DNA from: Lysobacter alkalisoli | GTDB lineage: Bacteria; Pseudomonadota; Gammaproteobacteria; Xanthomonadales; Xanthomonadaceae | DNA: 64,000 nucleotides | Assembly (NCBI RefSeq): GCF_006547045.1 | Contig: NZ_CP041242.1 | Span: 2,366,001-2,430,000 of the forward strand | Direction of reading: 5' to 3' | Shown: piece after piece, positions 52,952 to 60,571 of the stretch | How positions within the stretch are numbered: the first letter of the stretch is position 1 | Layout: each line of letters starts with the position of its first letter | The notes under the pieces: generated by a model | Seen by the model: the letters and a program-made list of their open reading frames with translations, nothing else | The model's database searches: none | What the model was told of the DNA's origin: nothing | Position numbers and translations under genes: made by a program

Positions 52952-54052
52952 ATGACCCACCCCATCACCATCCTCCACGACGCCCCGCTGCAGTCGCGCA
53001 ACACCTTCGGCGTCGCCGCGCGCGCGCCGTTGCTGGCGGAAGTGGCCGATGCCGCCGCACTGCCGGAGCTGCTTGCCCGCCCCGAGTTCAACATGCAGCC
53101 GCCGCTGATCCTCGGCAGCGGCAGCAACCTGCTGTTCGCGGCCGACCCGGACATGCCGGTCATCGCACTGACCGGCCAGCAGGTGTCATATGCAAGCCCC
53201 TCTCCCGTTCACGGGAGAGGGGTTGGGGTGAGGGTGCGGGCCGATGCAGGCGTCGTTTGGCACACCTTCGTGATGGACATGCTCGCGCGCGGCCTGGGCG
53301 GGCTGGAGAACCTGGCCCTGATCCCCGGCACCGTCGGCGCCGCGCCGATCCAGAACATCGGTGCCTACGGGGTCGAGGCGTGCGAATACATCCACGCCGT
53401 CGAAGCCTTCGAGCCCGCCAGCGGTGAACTGCACCGCCTCGACCGCGACGCCTGCGCCTTCGCCTACCGCGACAGCCTGTTCAAGCGCGAGCGCGACCGC
53501 TTCATCGTCACCGCGGTCGAGTTCGACCTGCCGCGAGCGGATGCCGACCACGCGCTGAAACTCGACTACGCCGGCATCGGCGACGAGCTGGCCGCGATGG
53601 GCATCGACAGCCCCACCGCCCTCGACGTCGCCAATGCCGTCATCGCCATCCGCCGCCGCAAACTGCCCGACCCGGCGGTGACCGGCAACGCCGGCAGCTT
53701 CTTCAAGAACCCGATCGTGCCGGCCGCGCAGGCCGAAGCGCTGCAACGCGAACACCCGCGCCTGCCGGTGTATCCGGTCGCACCTTTCCCGGCCGATGCC
53801 GCCGCGCATGACGTCCACCACGGCGCGCGCTGCAAACTCTCGGCTGCCTGGCTGATCGATGCCTGTGGCTGGAAGGGGCATCGCGACGGCGACGCCGGTA
53901 TCGCCGAATCGCACGCACTGGTGCTGGTCAACCACGGCAACGCCACCGGCACGCAACTGCTCGAGCTCGCCCGCCGCGTCGCTTCCTCGGTGCACGAACG
54001 CTTCGGCGTCGCCATCGAGCCCGAACCCAGGATCGTGGGGGCAACGTGGTGA
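52952..54052 (+). CDS. murB: UDP-N-acetylenolpyruvoylglucosamine reductase, with an in-frame repeat insertion
   Basis: 366 residues, type I MurB: reduces UDP-GlcNAc-enolpyruvate to UDP-MurNAc with NADPH and FAD in cell-wall synthesis. Motifs: NTFGVAARA, ILGSGSNLLF, GLENLALIPGTVGAAPIQNI, AYRDSLFKRE, catalytic Ser in GNAGSFFKNP, and a glutamate near the end. Between strands that bind FAD (after LTGQQVS), ~14 extra residues YASPSPVHGRGVGV are encoded by a palindromic repeat (53197-53235). The reading frame is kept and the downstream motifs are intact, so the enzyme is probably functional with a surface loop. Confidence 0.94.
   Translation: MTHPITILHDAPLQSRNTFGVAARAPLLAEVADAAALPELLARPEFNMQPPLILGSGSNLLFAADPDMPVIALTGQQVSYASPSPVHGRGVGVRVRADAGVVWHTFVMDMLARGLGGLENLALIPGTVGAAPIQNIGAYGVEACEYIHAVEAFEPASGELHRLDRDACAFAYRDSLFKRERDRFIVTAVEFDLPRADADHALKLDYAGIGDELAAMGIDSPTALDVANAVIAIRRRKLPDPAVTGNAGSFFKNPIVPAAQAEALQREHPRLPVYPVAPFPADAAAHDVHHGARCKLSAAWLIDACGWKGHRDGDAGIAESHALVLVNHGNATGTQLLELARRVASSVHERFGVAIEPEPRIVGATW
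53197..53235. repeat. Palindromic repeat inserted inside murB
   Basis: CCCCTCTCCCGT and ACGGGAGAGGGG (12-bp perfect stem, 2-nt loop) followed by TTGGGGTGAGGGT. This is a typical intergenic repeat of Xanthomonadaceae and related groups, here within coding sequence. Confidence 0.85.
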
Positions 54053-54080
54053 CCTTGCATGCCATCCAGACGCCAGTCTC

Positions 54081-54176
54081 GTCATCCCGGCGAAAGCCGG
54101 GATCCATTTTTGTTTTCAGCGCGCGCTCGGCAACCGAGCCAAGATCAACATGGATCCCGGCTTTCGCCGGGATGAC
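54081..54176. repeat. Second copy of the paired inverted palindromic repeat
   Basis: GTCATCCCGGCGAAAGCCGG (from 54081) and its inverse at 54152-54176, with a different ~46-bp core. It lies between murB and the EamA transporter; its right end is 15 bases before the transporter start. Confidence 0.85.
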
Positions 54177-54191
54177 GACAGCAGACACCCC

Positions 54192-55091
54192 ATGACCACC
54201 CACGCCCGCGCCGCGCTGCTGATGCTCGGCAGCACCATCTTCTTCGCCTTCATGGTGATCGCGATCAAGCTGGCGTCCGAGACCCTGCACACCTTCGAGG
54301 TCGCGTTCTTCCGCAACTTCTTCGGCATGGTCGCCACCCTGCCGCTGCTGATGCACCACGGCATCGGCATTCTCAAGACCGACCAGCTGCCGCGCTACGT
54401 GTTCCGCTGCGTGGTCGGCGTGGTGTCGATGTTCTGCGGTTTCTGGGCCATCGGCCACCTGCCGCTGGCGCAGGCCGTTTCGCTGTCGTACTCCACTCCG
54501 CTGTTCGTGACCGTGCTGGCGGTGTTCTGGCTTGGCGAGCAGGTCCGCATGCGGCGCTGGGCCGCGGTGGTGGTCGGCTTCATCGGCGTGCTGGTCATCG
54601 TCCGCCCCGGCACCGAGGGCTTCAGCGCCGGCACCCTGGTCGCGGTGACCGCGGCGGTGCTCAGCAGCATCGTCGCGATCCAGATCAAGCAGCTCTCCAA
54701 CACCGAACCGGCCGATCGCATCGTCATCTACACCACCCTGCTATGGGTGCCGATGTCGCTGCTGCCCGCCCTCGCGGTGTGGGAATGGCCACGCGGCATA
54801 ACCTGGCTGTGGATCATCGCCTCCGGCGCGCTCGGCACCGGCGGCCACATGCTGTGGACCCGCGCGCTCAAGCTGGGCGAAGTCTCCGCACTGACCCCGA
54901 TCAGCTTCATGCAGCTGCCCATCGTCGCCATACTCGGCTGGCTGCTGTTCGACCAGGGCGTCGACCGCTGGACCCTCACCGGTGCCGCCATCATCCTCGC
55001 CGCCAACGCCTACATCGCCCACCGCGAGGCGGTGCTGGCCCGCCGCCACGCTACCCAGGCACCGGCCGAGGCCGTCAAGCCCGGCGAGTAG
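54192..55091 (+). CDS. DMT-superfamily transporter (EamA)
   Basis: 299 residues with ten membrane helices in two EamA repeats (AALLMLGSTIFFAFMVIAIK ... and SAGTLVAVTAAVLSSIVAIQ). Family members export amino acids or metabolites; substrate unknown. ATG 54192 is the first residue with membrane-type sequence; no ribosome site is evident because a palindromic repeat ends 15 bases upstream. The longer open frame upstream covers murB and is not used. Confidence 0.9.
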   Translation: MTTHARAALLMLGSTIFFAFMVIAIKLASETLHTFEVAFFRNFFGMVATLPLLMHHGIGILKTDQLPRYVFRCVVGVVSMFCGFWAIGHLPLAQAVSLSYSTPLFVTVLAVFWLGEQVRMRRWAAVVVGFIGVLVIVRPGTEGFSAGTLVAVTAAVLSSIVAIQIKQLSNTEPADRIVIYTTLLWVPMSLLPALAVWEWPRGITWLWIIASGALGTGGHMLWTRALKLGEVSALTPISFMQLPIVAILGWLLFDQGVDRWTLTGAAIILAANAYIAHREAVLARRHATQAPAEAVKPGE

Positions 55092-55168
55092 CCCACGGAC
55101 TGGCCGATCCGCGGTACGGCCGGCGTTCCCCCGCATGACGGTCCTTCCCGGACCGGCGAGGAGACGAC

Positions 55169-55648
55169 ATGTCCCTGCACCCGCTTCATCGGCCCTGGCC
55201 GATCATTCTGATCGTTGTTCTGGCCGCACTCGCACTGCCGACCGCGCTGCTGGCGGCCGAGCCCACCCTTGAGCCCTCCGTGCACCACCGTGCCGATGAC
55301 CCGGCGCTGAGCTGGGGGCCCTGCCCGGAGTTCCTGCCGCCCGGCTGTGCGATCGCGGTGCTGCACGGCGACCCGGCACAGCCCAACGCCGATGTATTCT
55401 TCCGCGTCCCGGGCGGCGCCGACATCGCCGAGCACTGGCACAGCTCGGCCGAACGCATGGTGCTGGTCGCCGGCGAACTGCACGTGACCTATCAGGACGA
55501 GCCCACGCGGATACTGACCACCGGCTCCTACGCCTATGGCCCGCCCCGCCGCGCGCACAAGGCACATTGCGCCGGCAGTGGCGACTGCGTGCTGTTCATT
55601 GCCTTCGAAGGCCCGGTGGATGCGGTCCCGGTGCCCGCCGGCGACTGA
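55169..55648 (+). CDS. Exported cupin-domain protein
   Basis: 159 residues; signal peptide ends near LLAA|E. One cupin barrel: VFFRVPGGADIAEHWHSSAERMVLV holds the metal-binding H-x-H...E set and GSYAYGPPRRAHKAHC the second motif. Two cysteine pairs (GPCPEFLPPGC, CAGSGDC) probably form disulfides. Small metal-dependent cupins of this kind have varied or unknown activity. Ribosome site GAGGAG. Confidence 0.8.
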   Translation: MSLHPLHRPWPIILIVVLAALALPTALLAAEPTLEPSVHHRADDPALSWGPCPEFLPPGCAIAVLHGDPAQPNADVFFRVPGGADIAEHWHSSAERMVLVAGELHVTYQDEPTRILTTGSYAYGPPRRAHKAHCAGSGDCVLFIAFEGPVDAVPVPAGD

Positions 55649-55706
55649 TCGCAACGACGCGGATCAAACTGCCGGCGTGACAGCACCCCACGCCCTGCCC
55701 ACCCGG

Positions 55707-55982
55707 CTAGCTTGCCGCGTCGCCCTCCGGCGCAGGCTGCAGTTCCACCGCCAACGCCTCCAGCTCGGCGATCTCCGCCTCCAGCGCATCGTGCAACTCA
55801 CCCTGGCGCGTCATCAGATCCTCAATCTTGTCGGCCTGCTTCAGCTTCGACAGCTCACCGTCGAACAACAACCACTGCGCGGTCAGCTGCTCGACGTAGT
55901 TCTTCGAGTAATGCCGCATCTCCTTGAGCTGCGACAACGTCGCGTTGACATGCTCCAGCGGGCTCTTGTTTTCCGCAGTCAT
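55707..55982 (-). CDS. Small coiled-coil protein of unknown function
   Basis: 91 residues from ATG 55982 (AAGGAGG ribosome site). Entirely helical with heptad-like hydrophobic spacing (VNATLSQLKEMRHYSKNYVE, LHDALEAEIAELEALAVEL). No signal peptide. No family recognised; may be a regulatory or scaffold protein. Confidence 0.7.
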   Translation of the reverse strand: MTAENKSPLEHVNATLSQLKEMRHYSKNYVEQLTAQWLLFDGELSKLKQADKIEDLMTRQGELHDALEAEIAELEALAVELQPAPEGDAAS

Positions 55983-56158
55983 GGCGACCTCCTTTGCTTG
56001 CAAGGGTCGCCTGCAGGGTAGGACCGTGAAGCTGGATGGGGGCCGAATGCGGCCATTGACGGAGCCTGGTGCCTCGACCACGGATCGTTGTCACTCATAG
56101 GCGGACTGATCTCATCCCCGTACCCGTCCCGAAGCCGTCATAGGGCCGGAACATGTCT

Positions 56159-57691
56159 CTATGAGCCCCTCGCAGTGATCTTGGAGGCCGATACGCACAT
56201 CGCAGTAGGCGGTCCGAACCAAGTGGTGAGTGCATCCAGTAACCCTCGCTGGGTGCCGTCTCCCACCCACGCCACATATCCGTCCGGCCTAATCAACACG
56301 GCAGTGGGAGCAGTGACCGGCCCGAGTGCCGGAAGCTCCCACGCGCCGGCGTAGGCAGCGTCGACCAACTGAACCCGATCTGCCCATGGAGTGATGTCGA
56401 ATCGGCCGGGCTCATCGAGGTTAAGCAGTACCGGCCGGGCATCGTGCAGCAGAGTGAATGCCCGCAGCGGGCCGTTGGCGGTGACCAGGTCGAGATCGGG
56501 CATGCGGCGCCCGAGCAGCGGGTGCCCCTCGCCCAGGTCATAGCGGATGTCCAAGCCGGACATCATCGCGGCGAATCGTCTGCGCGGCTCATCCATGCTC
56601 AGCAGCTCGGACACGGTGTCGCGCAGCGCCTCGATGCGGTCGTCGACGCGCATGAGCGCGACCTGAGCCATCGTATTGCGCAGCACGCGGGCACCGACTG
56701 GGTGGCGCTCGGCATGGTAACTATCGAGGAGGTTTTCCGGCGATGTCCGCTTGACCACTTGAGCCAGCTTCCATCCCAGGTTCATCGCGTCCTGCACACC
56801 GGTGTTGAGGCCCTGTCCGCCGACCGGGGAATGCACATGCGCCGCATCGCCTGCCAATAGAACCCGTCCAGCGCGGTAGGTCGCGGCCTGCCGGGTCATG
56901 TCGGTGAACCTGGAGATCCAGGAGGGGCTGTGGATCCCGTAATCGGTTCCGTAGACGGCGACGAGGCCCTCGCTGAGGTCGCGCAGGGTGGGCTCGCTCG
57001 TGCCGACGCTTGATTCGGTCAGCATGACCCCGATCGTTCCGCCTGGCTTGTAAACGACCTCGCCGTCTTTGATCTCGTACTCGACCTTGCCGAGGGCGTG
57101 CATGCCCGAAGGTGTGTGGCGGACACCCAATTCCGGCTCCTCGGTCATCTCGACCTGGGCAATCAGGCTGCTGGTCGTCGGATCCCACCCGGGAAATTCG
57201 ATGCCGGCCACCTTGCGGACCAGGCTGCGTCCTCCGTCGCACCCGACGAGATATTCGGCCCGAAGCGAGCGGCCGTCGGACAGCTCGACGTCGACACCGG
57301 CGTCGTCCTGCGCGAGACCGGTTACCTCATGTCCGCGATAGAACGCCACCGCCAACTCGCCGGCCCAACCGGCCAGGATTCGCTCGATGTGGTTCTGCCA
57401 CAGCCCGAGCCCGTAGGGATACCTGGTGGGAAAGTCGCTGATGTCCAAACGGACGTTGGCGAACCCCGCGACCTGCGCTTCCTGCCCCTCCGAAAGGAAC
57501 CGGTCGGCGATTCCGCGCTGAGCGAGAACCTCAATGGTGCGTGAATGCAGGCCACCCGCGCGTGAGCCGGCGAGGTCCTGGCTGGTGCGCCGCTCGACAA
57601 TGGCGACGTCGACCCCGGCCAACGCCAACTCGCCCGCCAGCATCAGCCCCGTCGGACCTCCTCCTGCGATCACCACGGCATGTTCAGTCAT
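56159..57691 (-). CDS. FAD-dependent aromatic monooxygenase (rifampicin monooxygenase-like)
   Basis: 510 residues, class A flavoprotein hydroxylase. N-terminal dinucleotide fold VVIAGGGPTGLMLAGELALA with ERRTSQDLAGSRAGGLHSRT, the DG motif LVGCDGGRSLVRK, the GD motif LLAGDAAHVHSPVGGQGLN, and a thioredoxin-like C-terminal domain. Family members hydroxylate phenolic compounds or inactivate rifamycins; which applies is undecided. The sequence is of an actinobacterial style, and the adjoining glycosyltransferase remnant suggests both came by transfer from an antibiotic-related locus. Confidence 0.85.
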   Translation of the reverse strand: MTEHAVVIAGGGPTGLMLAGELALAGVDVAIVERRTSQDLAGSRAGGLHSRTIEVLAQRGIADRFLSEGQEAQVAGFANVRLDISDFPTRYPYGLGLWQNHIERILAGWAGELAVAFYRGHEVTGLAQDDAGVDVELSDGRSLRAEYLVGCDGGRSLVRKVAGIEFPGWDPTTSSLIAQVEMTEEPELGVRHTPSGMHALGKVEYEIKDGEVVYKPGGTIGVMLTESSVGTSEPTLRDLSEGLVAVYGTDYGIHSPSWISRFTDMTRQAATYRAGRVLLAGDAAHVHSPVGGQGLNTGVQDAMNLGWKLAQVVKRTSPENLLDSYHAERHPVGARVLRNTMAQVALMRVDDRIEALRDTVSELLSMDEPRRRFAAMMSGLDIRYDLGEGHPLLGRRMPDLDLVTANGPLRAFTLLHDARPVLLNLDEPGRFDITPWADRVQLVDAAYAGAWELPALGPVTAPTAVLIRPDGYVAWVGDGTQRGLLDALTTWFGPPTAMCVSASKITARGS

Positions 57692-57822
57692 GGCCGCGCT
57701 CCGTCGGTCATGGCCACCCGTACATCACATCCCCGGGCACCGAATGCCCGCACCCGCGTCACAAGCCAAACCGTGGGTTCAATGCTCCTGCGCAGCCCAT
57801 ATTTCGACAACAACACGCTCAT
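57688..57822 (-). pseudogene. N-terminal remnant of a GT1-type glycosyltransferase
   Basis: A 44-codon frame whose product begins MSVLLSKYGLRRSIEPTVWL and continues RVRAFGA...DVRVAM, matching the start of macrolide/sterol-type glycosyltransferases (pattern MrVLLStyGsRGdveP....rlrAlGaeVRv). The conserved RGD-like loop is degraded to RRS and the rest of the gene is missing. Its TGA overlaps the monooxygenase start (ATGA). It may still be translated as a leader. Confidence 0.55.
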
Positions 57823-58290
57823 TTCGCCACTCCTCATCCGAAGACTCATTTGAGTTGGCGATTGAACGACACGACCGGGCGCTTGCCGCAAGCCCCCGGT
57901 GGTATAAGATGTTGAAAGGGGGAAGTACAAACTCCCTGGAGTACGGCTTCGTCAACCGAGGACGAACGACTGCCTGGCGAAGCCGCGTAGTCCGCCAGTA
58001 GCCGGACCATCGAACGGATGAGCTCCGTGAACTTACGCATGCGGTCGCGGGGCGCAAGGTTCTTCGCTCGCTTCAGCAAGGCCGGATCGAAAGCTGGCGA
58101 GAGCGTCACCGTCCGCATTGATTAGTCGCCGCGCGATACGAGCGCTGGCGGAGCTTGCGAAACGACAGCACGCTCGGCGGCGGAGGCACCACTTCAATCG
58201 GCAAGTCGGATGAATGGCTGCTCCTGACCGAAACCAGCCCACTTGAACCGAAGCCGGGCGAGGCCAGCCTTCGTTCGACAAGCTCGTGGC
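57823..58290. other. Region without a convincing gene, probably degenerate
   Basis: 468 bp between the glycosyltransferase remnant and the lipoprotein gene. Short open frames on the minus strand (for example 57846-58118, MRTVTLSPAFDPALLKRAKN...) have no support from a ribosome site or family resemblance, although that one begins in a protein-like way. Base composition is less GC-rich than around. I see no IS ends or tRNA. Confidence 0.45.
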
Positions 58291-58953
58291 TCACATCTCC
58301 GGAATCGCCATCAACGCCGCCTCATCCTCCGTGCTCATCTCGTTGCGCGCGGCCCTCGCCTCCAGCCGCGCCTTCTCGGCCTGATGTTGTGCGCGAATCC
58401 CGGGCGGGACGACATCAAGCTGGCGGTTCTGCTGGAACAGCGCGCGATCGCCTTCGCCAAGCTGGCAGTTGCGACTGAGGATTTCCAGCTCATCGCCAGT
58501 GCGGGCCGCGCCGCTCTGCAGGTTGACGACCACGGCGAGGGTGTCGCCGAGCGGTTCCAGTGCCATGCAGATGGCGTCGATGGTGGCGTGGCTGCGCTGC
58601 TCGTTGCGCTCGACGATGGCAAACAGGTTGGTACGGTCAACCCACACCACCGAACGCACGCCGGGCACGGTGCGGGCAGTCGCGCGGGCGGCCTCGGGGT
58701 CGATGCGACGGGAAGTGTCGGGCACCTTCATCGAACGCATCATGTCGGTGTGCAGGGCGGTGAACTGGCGCTGCACGGCTTCCTGATCGCCGGTCATGGC
58801 GGCGCCGCGCAAGGCGGCCAGGCGGGCGGCGGTTTCGATGGGATCGAGGGGCTGGCCGGCCTGTTGGGGACGCTGTGGCTCGGGCGCCTGGCTGCAAGCC
58901 GACAGCAGGATCAGCGCCCATGGCATCCACCCGACTTTGATGCTGGGTCGCAT
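58291..58953 (-). CDS. Lipoprotein of unknown function
   Basis: 220 residues from ATG 58953, preceded by a purine-rich ribosome site. Lipobox ILLSACSQ. The rest is helical plus one alpha/beta segment (VRSVVWVDRTNLFAIVERN, AICMALEPLGDTLAVVVNLQ) that looks like a small ACT- or secretin-like fold. No family recognised. Divergent from the toxin-antitoxin operon at 59073. Confidence 0.72.
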   Translation of the reverse strand: MRPSIKVGWMPWALILLSACSQAPEPQRPQQAGQPLDPIETAARLAALRGAAMTGDQEAVQRQFTALHTDMMRSMKVPDTSRRIDPEAARATARTVPGVRSVVWVDRTNLFAIVERNEQRSHATIDAICMALEPLGDTLAVVVNLQSGAARTGDELEILSRNCQLGEGDRALFQQNRQLDVVPPGIRAQHQAEKARLEARAARNEMSTEDEAALMAIPEM

Positions 58954-59037
58954 TCGCCCGCCCCCCTTCCTGCGAGGGCTTGAGGATACGGCATGAAGGT
59001 CTCCGGGAAGCCGCCCGGTTTCCCCCGCCGCGGACCA

Positions 59038-59060
59038 TGGTATAACATGAGTTATAACCA
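59038..59060 (+). promoter_or_regulatory. Palindromic operator/promoter of the AbrB-Doc operon
   Basis: GGTATAAC-ATGA-GTTATAACC is a near-perfect dyad ending 12 bases before the antitoxin start. TATAAC also resembles a -10 element. AbrB-type antitoxins bind such AT-rich palindromes and repress their own operon, so this is the likely operator. Confidence 0.65.
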
Positions 59061-59072
59061 AGGAGGCCCCGC

Positions 59073-59294
59073 ATGAAGCTCAAGATCACCACCATCGGTA
59101 ATTCCGCCGGCGTCATCCTGCCCAAGGAGTTGCTGGCGCGGCTGCGGCTGGAAAAAGGCGATGCGCTGTATGCGCTGGAGACGCCGGACGGGATCCGGCT
59201 GACGACGTTCGATCCGGAGTTGGCGGCCCAGTTGGAGGTCGCGGAACGGATCATGCGCGAAGACCGCACTGTGCTCCACAAGCTCGCCCGGTAA
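59073..59294 (+). CDS. AbrB/MazE-type antitoxin
   Basis: 73 residues with a SpoVT/AbrB swapped-hairpin domain: MKLKITTIGNSAGVILPKEL is the family signature, followed by LEKGDALYALETPDGIRLT. The C-terminal ~25 residues are helical and would bind the toxin. Ribosome site AAGGAGG. The toxin gene follows after 15 bp. Autorepression through the upstream palindrome is expected. Confidence 0.88.
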   Translation: MKLKITTIGNSAGVILPKELLARLRLEKGDALYALETPDGIRLTTFDPELAAQLEVAERIMREDRTVLHKLAR

Positions 59295-59309
59295 GCGGAG
59301 GAATCAAGG

Positions 59310-59738
59310 ATGATCATCTGGATCACCGAGGCTCTGGCGCGGGCCATCCACGAGCGCCAGTTGGCGGAGCATGGCGGCGGATCGGGTGTGCGCGACGAGG
59401 GCCTGCTGAAGTCCGCCCTCGCCCGCCCGTTGCAGGCGCACAGCTATGGCGACCCGCCCCCCGATCTGGCCGACCTGGCCGCGGCGTTGGCCCACGGCCT
59501 GGCCCGCAACCATCCGTTCGTCGATGGCAACAAGCGCACCGCCCATGTCTGTTACCGGGTGTTCCTCGCGCTCAACGGCGCCGAGTTGGACGCAAGCGAC
59601 GAGGACAAGTACCTGAAGATGCTCGCACTCGCCGAAGGCTCCCTCGACGAGGCCGGCTTCGCCGATTGGCTGCGCGGCCACGTGCGCACCGCTACGCCGC
59701 GGGTGCAGGAGCCCGCGGCGGACTACCCGGCGAAATAA
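59310..59738 (+). CDS. Doc-type death-on-curing toxin (Fic fold)
   Basis: 142 residues. Starts with the Doc pattern WITEALARAIHERQLAEHGG...RDEGLLKSAL and has the Fic active-site motif HPFVDGNKRTA, with catalytic His and the Doc-type K/R residues. Doc phosphorylates elongation factor Tu and halts translation. Here its antitoxin is AbrB-like rather than Phd, a pairing known from other chromosomes. Ribosome site GGAGGAA. Confidence 0.92.
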   Translation: MIIWITEALARAIHERQLAEHGGGSGVRDEGLLKSALARPLQAHSYGDPPPDLADLAAALAHGLARNHPFVDGNKRTAHVCYRVFLALNGAELDASDEDKYLKMLALAEGSLDEAGFADWLRGHVRTATPRVQEPAADYPAK

Positions 59739-59892
59739 GGCTTTCCTCAGCGCCGCGTCACGCCGAGCAACGCGCGCTCCTCATCCAGCAGCACAATGCT
59801 GCCCCGCTCCTTCGCGCTCAGTTCGCCGTCGGGGATGTCATGCAACCAGGGCAGAGGGACGCCACCTGGGGCGGACGGGGGCTGAACCCTTG

Positions 59893-59918
59893 CCCGGCCT
59901 TCGCTACGAAAGGCCGGG
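59893..59918. repeat. Inverted repeat overlapping the PAP2 stop
   Basis: CCCGGCCTT and AAGGCCGGG (9-bp stem, 8-nt loop CGCTACGA) span the TAG of the PAP2 gene. No T run follows on the minus strand, so it is either a weak terminator or a dispersed repeat. The 140 bp beyond it up to the toxin gene end hold no clear gene. Confidence 0.45.
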
Positions 59919-60548
59919 GCCCGGGCGGCGGAGCACGACGAGGTACACCGCCACCGCCCACACACTTGCAGCGGCCCAGCCGGCGAGGATGTCGGAGGGG
60001 TAATGCACGCCCAGGTAGGGGCGCGACAGGCCGACGAGGATGGCGAAGGCCGCCGCTGCGGCCAGCACCGGCCAGCGCCAGCGGGTGGGCCAGGCCAGCA
60101 ACACCAATACCCAGGCCAGGGTCATCGAACCCATCGCATGGCCGCTGGGAAAGCTGAAATTGTGCTCGGGCGCGATCGACTCCCACAGCGCCGGGCGCTC
60201 GCGGGCGAACAGCGGCTTGGCGGTGAGGTTGAGCAGCGCCGAACCGCCTGATGCGATGGCAACGAACAACGCCTCGCGCAACCGGCGGCGCCAGCCCAGC
60301 CACAGGGTCAGCGCGATGTTGAACGGCACCACGAAATAGAGGTACCCGGCCTGACTGATGGCGAGGAAGACGCGGTCGAGCGCAGGCGTGTGCAGGCCTT
60401 GCAGGGCGAGCAGCAGGGGTTCGTCGAAGGCCGGCGTGCCCTGCATGCCTATCAAAGCGGCCAGCATGGCGAAGACCGCCAGCGGCAGCAGCAGGCCGGT
60501 GAGGATCAGTCCCGCTGCGGATGGGCGGGTGGAACGTTCGTGGGGCAT
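59904..60548 (-). CDS. PAP2-family membrane phosphatase
   Basis: 214 residues with six membrane helices. The three phosphatase motifs are complete: KPLFARERP, FPSGHAMGS and SRPYLGVHYPSD. Substrates in the family include phosphatidic acid, phosphatidylglycerophosphate and undecaprenyl diphosphate; which applies is unknown. It is 23 bp from ispG on the same strand, and an undecaprenyl-diphosphate role would fit beside an isoprenoid gene, but that is inference. Confidence 0.88.
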   Translation of the reverse strand: MPHERSTRPSAAGLILTGLLLPLAVFAMLAALIGMQGTPAFDEPLLLALQGLHTPALDRVFLAISQAGYLYFVVPFNIALTLWLGWRRRLREALFVAIASGGSALLNLTAKPLFARERPALWESIAPEHNFSFPSGHAMGSMTLAWVLVLLAWPTRWRWPVLAAAAAFAILVGLSRPYLGVHYPSDILAGWAAASVWAVAVYLVVLRRPGPGLS

Positions 60549-60571
60549 GTCGGGCTGATGGGTGGACAGGA

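Noticed and set aside
57846-58118. 90-codon minus-strand frame
   Set aside because: Begins in a protein-like way but changes character after ~50 codons and lacks a ribosome site; left inside the degenerate region.
59747-59965. 72-codon minus-strand frame downstream of PAP2
   Set aside because: The last 30 codons look protein-like, but the first half overlaps the PAP2 end and an inverted repeat; could be a fragment, not supportable as a gene.
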